A program made the position numbers and the translations under genes. DNA of 16,609 nucleotides, taken from the NCBI GenBank assembly GCA_947371645.1, contig CANBQJ010000066.1:1-16609 (forward strand). Direction: 5' to 3'. The stretch is from Burkholderiales bacterium (GTDB lineage: Bacteria; Pseudomonadota; Gammaproteobacteria; Burkholderiales; Burkholderiaceae). This document shows, in pieces, positions 1-8,288 of the stretch (position 1 is its first letter; each line of letters begins with the position of its first letter). Below the pieces are notes generated by a model that saw only the letters and a list, made by a program, of their open reading frames with translations, searched no databases and was not told the DNA's origin.

Positions 1-2261
1 AACAAGGTGAAGGCCTTGTTGCGGTCATGCAGGTGGCTGGCGATCGCGCCGGCCAAAGCCAGGCCATCGAAGGTGGAGGTGCCCCGCCCGATTTCGTCCA
101 TCAGCACCAGCGAGTGTTCGGTGGCCGCGTGCACGATGGCCGCGGCCTCCGTCATCTCCATCATGAAGGTGGACTGGGCATTGGCCAGGTCGTCAGCGGC
201 GCCGATGCGGGTGTGGATGGCGTCCACCGGGCCCAGTCGGCAGGCGGCGGCAGGCACATGCGAGCCCACGGCCGCCAGCAGCACGATCAGCGCCACCTGC
301 CGCATGAAGGTCGATTTGCCGCCCATGTTGGGCCCGGTGATGACCAGCATGCGGCGGTTCACGTCCAGGCGGCAGTCATTGGGGATGAAGGCGCTGCCGG
401 TGGTCTCCATCAGGCGGGCCTCCACGACCGGGTGGCGGCCCTGGCTGATGTCGATGCAGGGGTGATTGACGAACTCGGGGCGCGCCCAGCCCAGGGTGTG
501 GGCACGTTCGGCCAGGGCGGCCAGCGCATCCAGGCCGGACAGCGCACGGGCCAGCGCCCCCAGGACGGCGATGTGGCCCTGGAGGAAGTCAATCAAGGTG
601 TCAAACAAGGCCTTTTCGCGGGCCAGTGCGCGTTCTTGTGCCGACAGGGCTTTGTCCTCGAAGGCCTTGAGCTCGGGGGTGATGAAGCGCTCGGCGTTCT
701 TGAGCGTCTGGCGGCGCTGGTAGTCCAGCGGCACCTTGTCGGCCTGGCTCTGCGTGACTTCGATGTAGAAGCCGTGCACCTTGTTGAACTGCACGCGCAG
801 GTTGGCGATGCCGGTGCGGGCGCGCTCGCGGGCTTCGAGATCGAGCAAGAAGGCGTCGCAGTTCTCGGAGATGGCGCGCAGCTCGTCCAGGTCGGCATCG
901 AAGCCGGTGGCGATCACGCCGCCATCTCGCAGCAGCACCGCTGGCGTGTCCATCAGCATGCCCTGCAGGCGTTGTGCAATGGCCTCGTCAGGCTGAAGGG
1001 CCGCAGCCCACTCGTCCAACAAGGGCGCGCCTTGAGGCACCTGGGTGCGCAGCTGGTGCAGGCCCGCCAGGGTGTCGCGCAGGCCGGCCAGTTCGCGCGG
1101 GCGCACCTGGCGCAGGGCCACGCGCGCGGTGATGCGCTCCACGTCGCTCATCTGGCGCATGGCCTCGCGCAGCGGCTCGAATGCCGAGCCAGACGTGGCG
1201 GGCTGCAGCAAGGCGGCGATGCCGTCCAGGCGGGCGCGGGCCTCTGCGCGGTCTCGGCGGGGCTGCGTGACCCACTGGCGCAGCGCGCGGCTGCCCATGC
1301 CGGTGCGGCAGGTGTCCAGCAGCGACAACAGCGTGGGTGCGTCTTCGCCTCGCAAGGTCTGGGTGAGCTCCAGGTTGCGCAAGGTAGCGGACGGGATCTC
1401 CAGCAGGTCTTCGCTGCGGGGCACGTCCAGCGTGGCCACGTGGGCCAGCGCCCTGCCCTGCGTGTGCTCGGCAAAACTCAACAATGCCGCTGCGGCCGCT
1501 TGGGCCTGGGGCATCTCTTGTGCGCCCCAGCTTTGCAGGTGCTTCACCTGGAGCTGTTCGCACAGCTTGCGCAGGCCCAGCCCGGCTTCAAACTGCCAGG
1601 TGGGGCGGGCGGTCAAGGCCACGCCTCGCGGCGACGTCAGGAAGGGCTGCAAGGTGGCAGGCGTGCGTTCGCGGTCGAACAAGATCTCTGCCGGCTGCAG
1701 GCGGGCCAGCCAGCCGGCCAGTTCGCGTTCGGTGCATTCGGTCAGACCCAGGCGGCCGCTGGAGAGGCCCAGCCAGGCCAGGCCACAGCGCACGTCGCGC
1801 TCATCGCCCTTGAAGCGCTTGTCGTGACGGGCCATGCTGACGGCCAGCAGCAGCGCGTCGGCACGCTCGTTGAGCAGCTCGGAGTCGGTCAAGGTGCCGG
1901 GGGTGACCACGCGCACCACCTTGCGGTCCACCGGGCCCTTGCTGGCACCCACTTCGCCCACCTGTTCGGCAATGGCCACCGATTCGCCGAGGCGGATGAG
2001 CTTGGCCAGGTAGGTTTCGACCGCGTGCACGGGCACACCAGCCATCACCACAGGCATGCCGGCGGACTGGCCGCGCACGGTCAGCGTGATGTCGATGAGG
2101 CGATTGGCCTTGCGGGCATCGTCATAGAACATCTCGTAGAAATCCCCCATGCGGTAGAACACGAGGGTCTCGGGGAACTCGGCCTTGATGCGCAGGTACT
2201 GCTGCATCATGGGCGTGTGGGCGCTGAGGTCGGGGCCGTTGGCGGCTGGATCGGTGGTCAA
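1..2261 (-). CDS. mutS: DNA mismatch repair protein MutS (3' end cut off by window edge)
   Basis: MutS binds base mismatches and small loops and, with ATP, recruits MutL to start mismatch repair. About 753 codons are visible; roughly the last 100 residues lie outside the window. The N-terminus carries HTPMMQQYL followed by the mismatch-wedging Phe-x-Glu in GDFYEMF (Phe41, Glu43 in this numbering). The Walker A motif GPNMGGKST is encoded near 310-335 (Lys codon at 315-317), and the Walker B/signature DEIGRGTST near 75-100. The last visible residues ([10 protein letters not shown]) stop where the conserved ATHYFEL segment should follow. No ATG lies upstream of HTPMM. The first ATG (2210) would remove that conserved stretch, so I chose the TTG at 2261, which gives an N-terminus 5 residues longer than E. 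coli MutS. The ribosome binding site is weak. Identity is certain; the start is uncertain. Confidence 0.95.
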   Translation of the reverse strand, partial: MTTDPAANGPDLSAHTPMMQQYLRIKAEFPETLVFYRMGDFYEMFYDDARKANRLIDITLTVRGQSAGMPVVMAGVPVHAVETYLAKLIRLGESVAIAEQVGEVGASKGPVDRKVVRVVTPGTLTDSELLNERADALLLAVSMARHDKRFKGDERDVRCGLAWLGLSSGRLGLTECTERELAGWLARLQPAEILFDRERTPATLQPFLTSPRGVALTARPTWQFEAGLGLRKLCEQLQVKHLQSWGAQEMPQAQAAAAALLSFAEHTQGRALAHVATLDVPRSEDLLEIPSATLRNLELTQTLRGEDAPTLLSLLDTCRTGMGSRALRQWVTQPRRDRAEARARLDGIAALLQPATSGSAFEPLREAMRQMSDVERITARVALRQVRPRELAGLRDTLAGLHQLRTQVPQGAPLLDEWAAALQPDEAIAQRLQGMLMDTPAVLLRDGGVIATGFDADLDELRAISENCDAFLLDLEARERARTGIANLRVQFNKVHGFYIEVTQSQADKVPLDYQRRQTLKNAERFITPELKAFEDKALSAQERALAREKALFDTLIDFLQGHIAVLGALARALSGLDALAALAERAHTLGWARPEFVNHPCIDISQGRHPVVEARLMETTGSAFIPNDCRLDVNRRMLVITGPNMGGKSTFMRQVALIVLLAAVGSHVPAAACRLGPVDAIHTRIGAADDLANAQSTFMMEMTEAAAIVHAATEHSLVLMDEIGRGTSTFDGLALAGAIASHLHDRNKAFTL

Positions 2262-2304
2262 GGTCTGGGCCCTGGCAGTGGCGATGGGGGTCGCGAAAAG
2301 GCTG

Positions 2305-2310
2305 ATTGTA
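2305..2310 (-). promoter_or_regulatory. Possible -10 element of the mutS promoter
   Basis: On the minus strand the hexamer TACAAT directly follows the T-tract of the suhB terminator. It would place a transcription start near 2298, about 37 nt before the TTG start of mutS. No good -35 hexamer is visible, because the terminator stem occupies that position. The call rests only on the hexamer and its position. Confidence 0.3.
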
Positions 2311-2348
2311 AAAAACAAAACCCGGTGCGCCATGCAGGCGGCACCGGG
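2310..2348 (-). terminator. Rho-independent terminator downstream of suhB
   Basis: On the minus strand the 8-bp arms CCCGGTGC and GCACCGGG (2341-2348 and 2321-2328) enclose a 12-nt loop and are followed by the T-rich tract TTTTGTTTTTT (2310-2320). The hairpin begins 24 bp after the suhB stop codon, so it separates suhB from mutS. Confidence 0.88.
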
Positions 2349-2371
2349 CGGGCGTCAAGGCGCTGGCCGGA

Positions 2372-3490
2372 TCAGAACGGCGCGTCGCCCCTGTTCGAGC
2401 GGCGGGGGCCGCGCGAGGAGCGCTCGGGTGGCTGAGCTGCCACTTCTGCGGCCTTGGCCGACGCCGTGATGCGGGTGCGCGTGGGCACGAAGGGCGTGGG
2501 TTCGGCAGCGGCGTCAGGGCCACCATCTTCTGCGGCGACACCCGCATCGTCAAGCTCAGCCGACGCCTTGCCGGCGGCCGGTTTGGCCGGTTTGGCTTGA
2601 CGCGGACGCACCTGCGTCGACGTCAGGGCCGCCAGCGCGGCATCGCCGGAAGACGCGTCACCCGTGACGGCGTCCTCGTCCTTGATCACGCGGGTGTAAG
2701 GCGCCAGTGTCTTGACCAGCTGGCCGTAAATGCGGGGCGTGCCCGCCACGATTTCGCGCTGATAAAGGAAGTCGGGCTCACCCGTGAAGTTGCCCACCAG
2801 GCCACCTGCCTCGGTGATCATCAGCGAGCCGGCAGCGATGTCCCACGGGCTCAGGCCGGTCTCGAAGAAGCCGTCGTACCAGCCAGCGGCGACGTAGCAC
2901 AAGTCCAGCGAGGCGGCGCCCGGGCGGCGCAGGCCTGCGCACTGCACCATGACGTCTTCGAACATCTTCATGTAGCGCTGGAAGTTGTCGCCCTTGCGGA
3001 AAGGGAAACCTGTGCCGATCAAGGCTTCGAGGATGCGGGTGCGCTTGGACACGCGCAGGCGGCGGTCGTTGAGGAAGGCGCCCTTGCCCTTGGACGCATA
3101 GAAGAGGTCGTTGCGGCTGGGGTCGTAGACCACGGCCTGCTGCACCTGGCCGCGGAAGCTCAGGGCGATGGACACGGCGTACACCGGGAAGCCGTGGATG
3201 AAGTTGGTGGTGCCGTCCAATGGATCGATGATCCAGACGTAGTCGCTGTGCTTGGCGCCGTGCTCGCGGCCGGACTCTTCGGCCAGGATGCCGTGCCCCG
3301 GATAGGCTTCCAGGATGGTGGCGATGATCGCGTCTTCGGCGGCCTTGTCCACTTCGGTCACGAAGTCGTTGTGCGACTTGGCCACGACGGTGAGCCGCTC
3401 GACGTCGAGCGATGCCCGGTTGATGATCGCCCCGGCTGCACGAGCAGCCTTGATGGCGATGTTGAGCATGGGATGCAGGGCCTGGGACAT
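2372..3490 (-). CDS. suhB: Inositol monophosphatase family protein SuhB, with long C-terminal extension
   Basis: This is a Mg-dependent phosphatase of the inositol monophosphatase family. In E. coli, SuhB also joins the rRNA antitermination complex with Nus factors. The 372-residue product has the family metal site: AEESG (Glu71/Glu72), the signature [12 protein letters not shown] (Asp89, Asp92) and WDIAAGS (Trp216-Asp217). The start ATG at 3490 is preceded by AGAAGG at good spacing; upstream in-frame codons lack family similarity. E. coli SuhB has 267 residues. Here the fold ends around residue 265-280 and about 90-100 low-complexity residues follow, rich in Ala, Pro, Lys, Asp and Glu and ending in a basic stretch ([17 protein letters not shown]). 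The gene is divergent from trmJ, as in E. coli, and is followed by a terminator. Whether it acts on inositol phosphate or mainly in transcription cannot be told from sequence. Confidence 0.93.
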   Translation of the reverse strand: MSQALHPMLNIAIKAARAAGAIINRASLDVERLTVVAKSHNDFVTEVDKAAEDAIIATILEAYPGHGILAEESGREHGAKHSDYVWIIDPLDGTTNFIHGFPVYAVSIALSFRGQVQQAVVYDPSRNDLFYASKGKGAFLNDRRLRVSKRTRILEALIGTGFPFRKGDNFQRYMKMFEDVMVQCAGLRRPGAASLDLCYVAAGWYDGFFETGLSPWDIAAGSLMITEAGGLVGNFTGEPDFLYQREIVAGTPRIYGQLVKTLAPYTRVIKDEDAVTGDASSGDAALAALTSTQVRPRQAKPAKPAAGKASAELDDAGVAAEDGGPDAAAEPTPFVPTRTRITASAKAAEVAAQPPERSSRGPRRSNRGDAPF

Positions 3491-3807
3491 GACGAAACCT
3501 TCTGAACCAACTGGGCAAAACCAAGGCTGGGCAGCGGGCGATGACGCACAGGCTGCGACAGCATCGGCGGGACATCCGGCAGGCGCCATCGTCATGCAGG
3601 CCAGCTGCAGACAGACGGAACGCTCGCACCACATGGTGAAGACGGCCGCCACACGAGGTGACGGGCCAGCCGGACGGGCAAAGACGCGACGGTGATCAAA
3701 GAGCGAACTTATGATTCTATCGTCAGCGGCTGGATTTGGACACCCCCCGATCGGCCATATGCCCACTTTGCCCACACACTGCCCAGCCTGACCCCGACCC
3801 ATCCCCC
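3491..3807. promoter_or_regulatory. Divergent suhB-trmJ intergenic region
   Basis: This 317-bp spacer must hold the start signals of both suhB (minus) and trmJ (plus). A TATGAT hexamer at 3710-3715 could be a -10 element for trmJ. On the minus strand TAGAAT, overlapping the same AT-rich patch, could be a -10 for suhB. Neither has a convincing -35. If the minus promoter is right, suhB has a leader of about 210 nt. No small gene or tRNA was recognised. Confidence 0.4.
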
Positions 3808-4566
3808 ATGCCCAACGCCCCAGACCTGCCCACACCACCCGCCACACCCGGCGCCGACACCCGCTTCGTGCTGATCGAGACCAGCCACCCGGGCAATGTG
3901 GGCGCCACGGCCCGGGCCATGAAGGTCATGGGCTTTCAGCACCTGGTGCTGGTGCGACCGCGCTTCCCCGACGTCCTGATCCAGGAAGAGACGGTGGCGA
4001 TGGCCAGCGGCGCGGCCGACATCCTGGTGCGGGCCCGCGTGGTCGACACCCTGGCCGAGGCCCTGGCCGACAGCGATTTCGCCATTGCCACGGCCATGAC
4101 ACCGCGTGACTTCGGACCGCCCACCCTGGCCCCGCGCGAAGGGCTGGGCCAACTGGCGCAGGCGCAGCCCGCCCGCCGCCTGGCCTTTGTGTTCGGCAGC
4201 GAACGCTTTGGCATGGCCAACGAAGACGTCTACTGTTGCCATGCCGTGGCCAGCATCCCCACCGCCCCTGATTACGGCTCGCTCAACCTGGCCCAGGCGG
4301 TTCAGATCATGGCTTACGAATGGCGCCAGGCCCTGGGCGGCTTTCAGGTGACGGCACGCACGCCGCTCACCGCGCTGGCCAGCGCCAAGGCCGTGCAAGG
4401 CACCTTGGACCACTGGGCGCAAGCCCTCACCCACATCGGCTTCCTGGACCCGGCCGCGCCCAAAAAGCTCATGCCCCGGCTGAACCAGCTGCTCAACCGG
4501 GCCGACCTGCGCGAAGAAGAGGTGCACATCCTGCGCGGCATCGCCAAGGCCATGCTGGACCGCTGA
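3808..4566 (+). CDS. trmJ: tRNA (cytidine/uridine-2'-O-)-methyltransferase TrmJ (SPOUT family)
   Basis: TrmJ uses S-adenosylmethionine to methylate the 2'-OH of position 32 in the anticodon loop of several tRNAs. The 252-residue product shows the SPOUT/TrmH-type motifs: [16 protein letters not shown] at residues 24-39 (motif 1, Asn30 and catalytic-type Arg36), [14 protein letters not shown] at 127-140 (motif 2), and [18 protein letters not shown] at 154-171 (motif 3, the knot that binds AdoMet). The C-terminal part resembles the TrmJ helical extension. I chose ATG 3808 over a TTG at 3736 because the extra 24 residues are Pro-rich and unlike the family. cysE starts 65 bp downstream on the same strand. 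A related TrmH-family enzyme cannot be fully excluded, but the motif wording and the suhB neighbour favour TrmJ. Confidence 0.88.
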   Translation: MPNAPDLPTPPATPGADTRFVLIETSHPGNVGATARAMKVMGFQHLVLVRPRFPDVLIQEETVAMASGAADILVRARVVDTLAEALADSDFAIATAMTPRDFGPPTLAPREGLGQLAQAQPARRLAFVFGSERFGMANEDVYCCHAVASIPTAPDYGSLNLAQAVQIMAYEWRQALGGFQVTARTPLTALASAKAVQGTLDHWAQALTHIGFLDPAAPKKLMPRLNQLLNRADLREEEVHILRGIAKAMLDR

Positions 4567-4631
4567 CCCTGCTTGAGCGCGCCCTTGACACAGAGCGCTA
4601 CACTCGCAGCCCCACCCCGTACACCTGCCCC

Positions 4632-5432
4632 ATGCTGTTTGCGCGACTGCGAGAAGACATCGCCTGCATCGTTGAACGCGACCCTGCCGCCCGTTCGGCC
4701 TGGGAGGTGCTCACTTGCTATCCCGGCCTGCACGCCCTCGCCTTCCACCGCGCCGCGCACTGGTGCTGGACGCACGGCCTCAAGTGGCTGGGCCGCTGGT
4801 TGTCGCACTGGGGCCGCTTCTTCACCGGCATCGAAATCCACCCCGGCGCCACCATCGGTCGCCAGGTCTTCATCGACCACGGCATGGGCGTGGTGGTGGG
4901 CGAAACCGCTGAAATCGGCGACGGCTGCACCATCTACCAGGGTGTGACGCTGGGCGGCACCTCGCTGTCACGCGGCGCCAAGCGCCACCCCACGCTGGGC
5001 AAGGGCGTGATCGTCGGCGCCAATGCACAGGTGCTGGGCGGCTTCACGGTGGGCGATGGCGCCCGCGTGGGCTCCAACGCCGTCGTCACCAAGCCGGTGC
5101 CGGCCGGCGCCACCGCCGTGGGCAACCCGGCGCGCATCATCGTGGCCAAGGCCCAGGTGCTGGACGACAAGCAGGCCGAGCGCGAAGCCGTGGCCGCACG
5201 CATGGGCTTCTCGGCCTATGGCGTGACCGAGGGCGACGACCCACTGTCGCAGGCCCTGCGCGGCCTGGTCGACCACGCCGCTGGGCATGAGCACCAGATC
5301 GCTTTGCTGTGGCAGGCCATCGGCAAGCTGGCGCATGAGGCCCAGACCGAAGTCGGCCGCGGCTGCCTGCCGAAAGACGCCCAGACGACCGAACAGTTCG
5401 ATGCCGAAGCGCTCAACCGCCTGGTGAAGTGA
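4632..5432 (+). CDS. cysE: Serine O-acetyltransferase CysE
   Basis: CysE transfers acetyl from acetyl-CoA to L-serine to give O-acetylserine, the first committed step of cysteine synthesis in the cytoplasm. The 266-residue protein has the short helical N-terminal domain ([16 protein letters not shown], 29-44) and a left-handed beta-helix of hexapeptide repeats (about 67-170). Asp82-His83 in the IDHG motif and His119 in KRHPTLG match the catalytic region, and GNPAR lies at 164-168. After about residue 178 follows a C-terminal extension of nearly 90 residues beyond the core. The protein ends in NRLVK, not in the Ile that E. coli CysE inserts into CysK. The start is ATG 4632; no strong ribosome binding site is seen. 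It probably shares a transcript with trmJ or has its own weak promoter in the 65-bp gap. Confidence 0.93.
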   Translation: MLFARLREDIACIVERDPAARSAWEVLTCYPGLHALAFHRAAHWCWTHGLKWLGRWLSHWGRFFTGIEIHPGATIGRQVFIDHGMGVVVGETAEIGDGCTIYQGVTLGGTSLSRGAKRHPTLGKGVIVGANAQVLGGFTVGDGARVGSNAVVTKPVPAGATAVGNPARIIVAKAQVLDDKQAEREAVAARMGFSAYGVTEGDDPLSQALRGLVDHAAGHEHQIALLWQAIGKLAHEAQTEVGRGCLPKDAQTTEQFDAEALNRLVK

Positions 5433-5459
5433 CGGCCGGCGTGAAGGCCGACCACCTCG

Positions 5460-6533
5460 TCACAGGTGCGAAGCTGCGATGACCTGCTCGCATCGCTTGC
5501 CCAGGTAGTCTGCAAAAGGCCCGAAGGTGGCGAACACCGGGTTGCGGGCGTTGCCCTCCTTGAAGCGCTTGTAGATCTGCTGCACGATGCCGGCCAGCCG
5601 GAACAGGCCATAGACCTCGTAGAAATCGAAGTTGGCCACGCTCCAGCCCGTTTGCTGGCCGTAGTACGCGATCACCTCTTGCCGCGTCAGCATCCCGGGC
5701 GCGTTGGTCGGCTGACGGCGCGAGCCCAGCATGAACATGTCGTCATCGGCCTGCACCCAGTAGGCCAGCGAGCTGCCCAGGTCCATCAGCGGGTCGCCCA
5801 GGGTGGCCATCTCCCAATCCAGCACGCCGATCACCTTCAGCGGGTCCTCCAGGTCCAGCACCACGTTGTCAAAGCGGAAGTCGTTGTGGATCAGGCAGAT
5901 CGCCGTTTCCTGCTTCGGCTGCTTGGCCACCAGCCAGGCCATGACCGATTCGAAATCACCCACGTCCTCGGTGCGCGCCGCGCGAAATCGCTTGCTCCAG
6001 CCCTCCACCTGGCGAGCGACATAGCCTTCGCCCTTGCCCAACTGGCTCAAGCCGGCAGTCACCGGGTCGAGCTTGTGCAGGGCAATCATCTGGTCCAGCA
6101 CATTGAGGCACAGCTGGCGCGTGCGGCCGGCGTCCAGCCCCAGCTCGGGCGCCAGGTTGCGACGGGGGATGTGGCCCCGCAGGCGCTGCATCACGTAGAA
6201 GGGTGCGCCGATCACATCCACGTCTTCACAGATGGCCAAAATCTGCGGCACCACCGGGTACACCGGGCGCAAGGTGCGCATGATCTGGGCCTCGCGCACC
6301 ACGTCGTGCGCCGACTTGGCGATGTGGCCACAAGGCGGCCGACGCAGGATCAGCTCGGTGTTGTCGCAAGCCAGCAGGTAGGTCAGGTTGGACGCACCGC
6401 CGGGGAACTGCTGCAAGCGAGGCTCGCCTGTGAGCGTCAAGCCTTGGCTTTGCAGGTAGGCCGTGACGCGGCCCAGGTCGACCTCTTCACCGGCGCGCAC
6501 GGCACCGGCCGCATCCAACAGGGCATCTGACAT
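5460..6533 (-). CDS. Phosphotransferase of the aminoglycoside phosphotransferase (APH) fold, ACAD10-like group
   Basis: The 357-residue product has the APH/choline-kinase-like fold. The catalytic loop HNDFRFDN (His216, Asp218, Asn223) and the metal-binding DWE (Asp239-Glu241, followed by ATLGDPLMDL) are intact. The N-lobe has a Gly-rich FPGGASNLTYLL at 43-54, and ELILRRPP where many kinases carry the ATP-binding Lys. Glu81 in VVREAQIM fits the helix-C glutamate. This wording resembles the kinase-like proteins found beside or fused to acyl-CoA dehydrogenases (ACAD10/11), which suggests a role in fatty-acid or hydroxy-acid metabolism rather than antibiotic resistance. No acyl-CoA dehydrogenase gene lies in the window. 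ATG 6533 is preceded by GGAAGC. It is divergent from the LysR-type gene and convergent with cysE (27-bp gap). The substrate is unknown. Confidence 0.85.
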   Translation of the reverse strand: MSDALLDAAGAVRAGEEVDLGRVTAYLQSQGLTLTGEPRLQQFPGGASNLTYLLACDNTELILRRPPCGHIAKSAHDVVREAQIMRTLRPVYPVVPQILAICEDVDVIGAPFYVMQRLRGHIPRRNLAPELGLDAGRTRQLCLNVLDQMIALHKLDPVTAGLSQLGKGEGYVARQVEGWSKRFRAARTEDVGDFESVMAWLVAKQPKQETAICLIHNDFRFDNVVLDLEDPLKVIGVLDWEMATLGDPLMDLGSSLAYWVQADDDMFMLGSRRQPTNAPGMLTRQEVIAYYGQQTGWSVANFDFYEVYGLFRLAGIVQQIYKRFKEGNARNPVFATFGPFADYLGKRCEQVIAASHL

Positions 6534-6631
6534 GGGTGAGCTTCCAAACGATGGGGTGGGCGATGGGTGAGCAGTGTCACCCGAAGTGCGCCGGTGGCCA
6601 CCACTGGCTTGCCCCTGAAGGGCATGAATTG

Positions 6632-6653
6632 TTTGAATGCCGATATATTCAAA
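6632..6653. promoter_or_regulatory. 22-bp dyad before the LysR-type gene, likely operator
   Basis: A perfect 7-bp inverted repeat, TTTGAAT and ATTCAAA separated by 8 bp, ends two bases before the ATG of the LysR-type gene. It is the most AT-rich patch of the divergent intergenic region. It contains TATATT (6644-6649), which as a -10 element would put the transcription start on the A of the ATG at 6656. On the minus strand TTGAAT, 17 bp and ATTCAT could be a promoter for the kinase-like gene. The natural guess is autoregulation and divergent control by the LysR protein. Confidence 0.55.
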
Positions 6654-6655
6654 TC

Positions 6656-7654
6656 ATGAATCTCAACAAGCTGGACCTCAACCTGTTTCTGGTCTTCGAA
6701 GCCATCATCCAGACGGGCTCGCTCACCACCGCCGCGCGCGAGCTGCACCTCAGCCAGCCCGCCGTCAGCCACGCCCTGGGTCGACTGCGGGAAGCCCTGC
6801 AAGACCCGCTCTTCGTGCGCCAGGGCCGCCGCATGCTGCCCACGCCCTATGCCCGCGCCCTGGCGCCTTCCGTGCGGCAATCATTGGGCACCTTGCAGCA
6901 CGCCTTGCGCGCCCCGGGCACGGCCTTCGTGCCGGCCGGCTCCGACCGCGTCTTCACCATCGGCATGCGCGACATCCTGGAGTCGCTCACCCTGCCTGGG
7001 CTGATGGCGCACATCCGGCAGCACGCCCCCGGCATCAGCGTGGTGTGCGTGCAGATCGACCGCCACGACATCGCAGACGCCCTGCGCCAGGGCCGTGTCG
7101 ACGCCGTGGTGGATGTGGCCCTGCCCGTGGCCGCCGAGGTGATGCACATGCGCTTGCTGCTGGACCGCCTGGTCGTGGTGGCACAGGCCGATCACCCCGT
7201 CATCGGCGAGCAGCCACTGACGCTGGACACCTACCTGGCCGCTTCACACGTGCTGGTCTCAGGCCGCCGCCAGGGCCTGGGCCTGGAAGACTACGAACTG
7301 AGCCGCCAGGGGCTGCGCCGCCACATCGGGCTGCGCTGCCGGCACTACTTTGCCGGCTGCAGCGTGGTCAGCATGACCGACATGCTGCTGACCATGCCCG
7401 AGCAGTACGCCAGGGTGGCCAACGCACAGTACGGCAACGTGCTGCATGCCTTCCCCTTGAGCCCGGCGCAGCTGGACGTGCACATGTACTGGCACGCCGG
7501 CGCCGACACCGACCCCACCAACCTGTGGCTCAGGCGCCGCATGGTCGAGGCACTGGCCGCATCGGTCGGTCTGCAGGCACCGCAGTGGCCACCTGAAGCG
7601 ACCGCAGACACCTTGCTTGACCTGGACAGCGACGGCGAAGACGACCTGGCCTGA
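6656..7654 (+). CDS. LysR-type transcriptional regulator
   Basis: The 332-residue product is a LysR-type regulator that would bind DNA as a dimer or tetramer and sense a small molecule. The winged helix-turn-helix covers about residues 1-65: LDLNLFLVFEAI, then the recognition part SLTTAARELHLSQPAVSHAL and LRE..QDPLFVRQGRRMLPT. The rest fits a periplasmic-binding-protein-like effector domain (about 95-300). The last residues form an acidic tail (DLDSDGEDD). ATG 6656 is chosen because MNLNKLDLNLF is the usual N-terminus of the family. There is no Shine-Dalgarno sequence, since the dyad fills that place, so translation may be from a leaderless mRNA. The divergent kinase-like gene is the likely target; the effector cannot be named. 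Confidence 0.93.
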   Translation: MNLNKLDLNLFLVFEAIIQTGSLTTAARELHLSQPAVSHALGRLREALQDPLFVRQGRRMLPTPYARALAPSVRQSLGTLQHALRAPGTAFVPAGSDRVFTIGMRDILESLTLPGLMAHIRQHAPGISVVCVQIDRHDIADALRQGRVDAVVDVALPVAAEVMHMRLLLDRLVVVAQADHPVIGEQPLTLDTYLAASHVLVSGRRQGLGLEDYELSRQGLRRHIGLRCRHYFAGCSVVSMTDMLLTMPEQYARVANAQYGNVLHAFPLSPAQLDVHMYWHAGADTDPTNLWLRRRMVEALAASVGLQAPQWPPEATADTLLDLDSDGEDDLA

Positions 7655-7661
7655 GTGGTGC

Positions 7662-8273
7662 TCAGGCCCCGGCGACAGGCCGGAGGGCGCTTTTGGGCCG
7701 GAAGGCGGCACACACCTCAGGACGGGCTTCGATGTACGGCCCGCCAATCAGGTCAATGCAGTAAGGGACCGCCGCAAAAATACCGGGCACAAGGCTGCGC
7801 CCTTCGGCGTCCTTCAGGCCTTCCAGCGTCTCCGCGATCGATTTGGGCTGCCCCGGCAGGTTCAGGATGAGCGCCCTGCCCCGCACCACAGCTGTTTGCC
7901 GAGACAAAATGGCCGTGGGCACAAAGCGCAGGCTGATCTGGCGCATCTGCTCGCCAAAGCCAGGCAGTTCCTTGTCGGCCACGTCCAGGGTGGCCTCGGG
8001 CGTCACGTCGCGAGGTGCCGGGCCGGTGCCGCCGGTGGTCAGCACGAGATCGCAGCGCTCGGCGTCCACGAGTTCGGTCAAGGTCTGGCCGATGACTGAG
8101 CGCTCATCGGCAATGAGCCGGGTCACCCAGGTGATGGGGTTGCGCACGGCCTTGCCCAGCCAGTCCTGCAAGGCCGGGATGCCCTTGTCTTCGTACACGC
8201 CGGTGCTGGCCCGGTCGCTGACGGACACCACGCCAATGCGCAGGGGCTCCAGCGCGGGTGAAGCTGAACTCAT
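7662..8273 (-). CDS. mogA: Molybdopterin adenylyltransferase MogA
   Basis: MogA activates molybdopterin by adenylylation so that MoeA can insert molybdate, a late step of molybdenum cofactor synthesis in the cytoplasm. The 203-residue product matches E. coli MogA closely along its length: VSVSDRASTGVYEDKGIPAL near the start, LVLTTGGTGPAPRDVTPEAT at 77-94 (MPT-binding GGTG and Asp89), PGFGEQMRQISL, PTAILSRQ, ALILNLPGQPKSI and EVCAAFRPKSA near the end. I prefer ATG 8273; a GTG three codons upstream (8282) is possible. The gene starts 15 bp after darP on the same strand and is probably cotranscribed with it. It is convergent with the LysR-type gene (7-bp gap). No other molybdenum cofactor genes are in the window. 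Confidence 0.94.
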   Translation of the reverse strand: MSSASPALEPLRIGVVSVSDRASTGVYEDKGIPALQDWLGKAVRNPITWVTRLIADERSVIGQTLTELVDAERCDLVLTTGGTGPAPRDVTPEATLDVADKELPGFGEQMRQISLRFVPTAILSRQTAVVRGRALILNLPGQPKSIAETLEGLKDAEGRSLVPGIFAAVPYCIDLIGGPYIEARPEVCAAFRPKSALRPVAGA

Positions 8274-8288
8274 GCCGCCCACCCGTGC

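Noticed and set aside
27..2435. 802-codon open frame on the plus strand opposite mutS
   Set aside because: It is the antisense shadow of mutS in GC-rich DNA. Its translation is rich in His, Gln, Gly and Ala with no known motif, while the minus strand encodes clear MutS motifs.
2597..3505. 302-codon plus-strand frame opposite suhB
   Set aside because: Antisense shadow; the minus strand has all inositol monophosphatase signatures.
3736..3807. TTG start of trmJ 24 codons upstream
   Set aside because: The added residues are Pro- and Cys-containing low complexity and are not part of the family; ATG 3808 fits better.
3491..3847. In-frame upstream extension of suhB to 3847
   Set aside because: It would overlap the start of trmJ, shows no family similarity, and ATG 3490 has a good ribosome binding site.
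4585..4612. TTGACA and TACACT hexamers before cysE as a promoter
   Set aside because: The spacing between them is only 8 bp, far from the 16-18 bp needed.
5466..6530. 354-codon plus-strand frame opposite the kinase-like gene
   Set aside because: Antisense shadow, His/Gln/Ala-rich; the minus strand has the intact kinase motifs.
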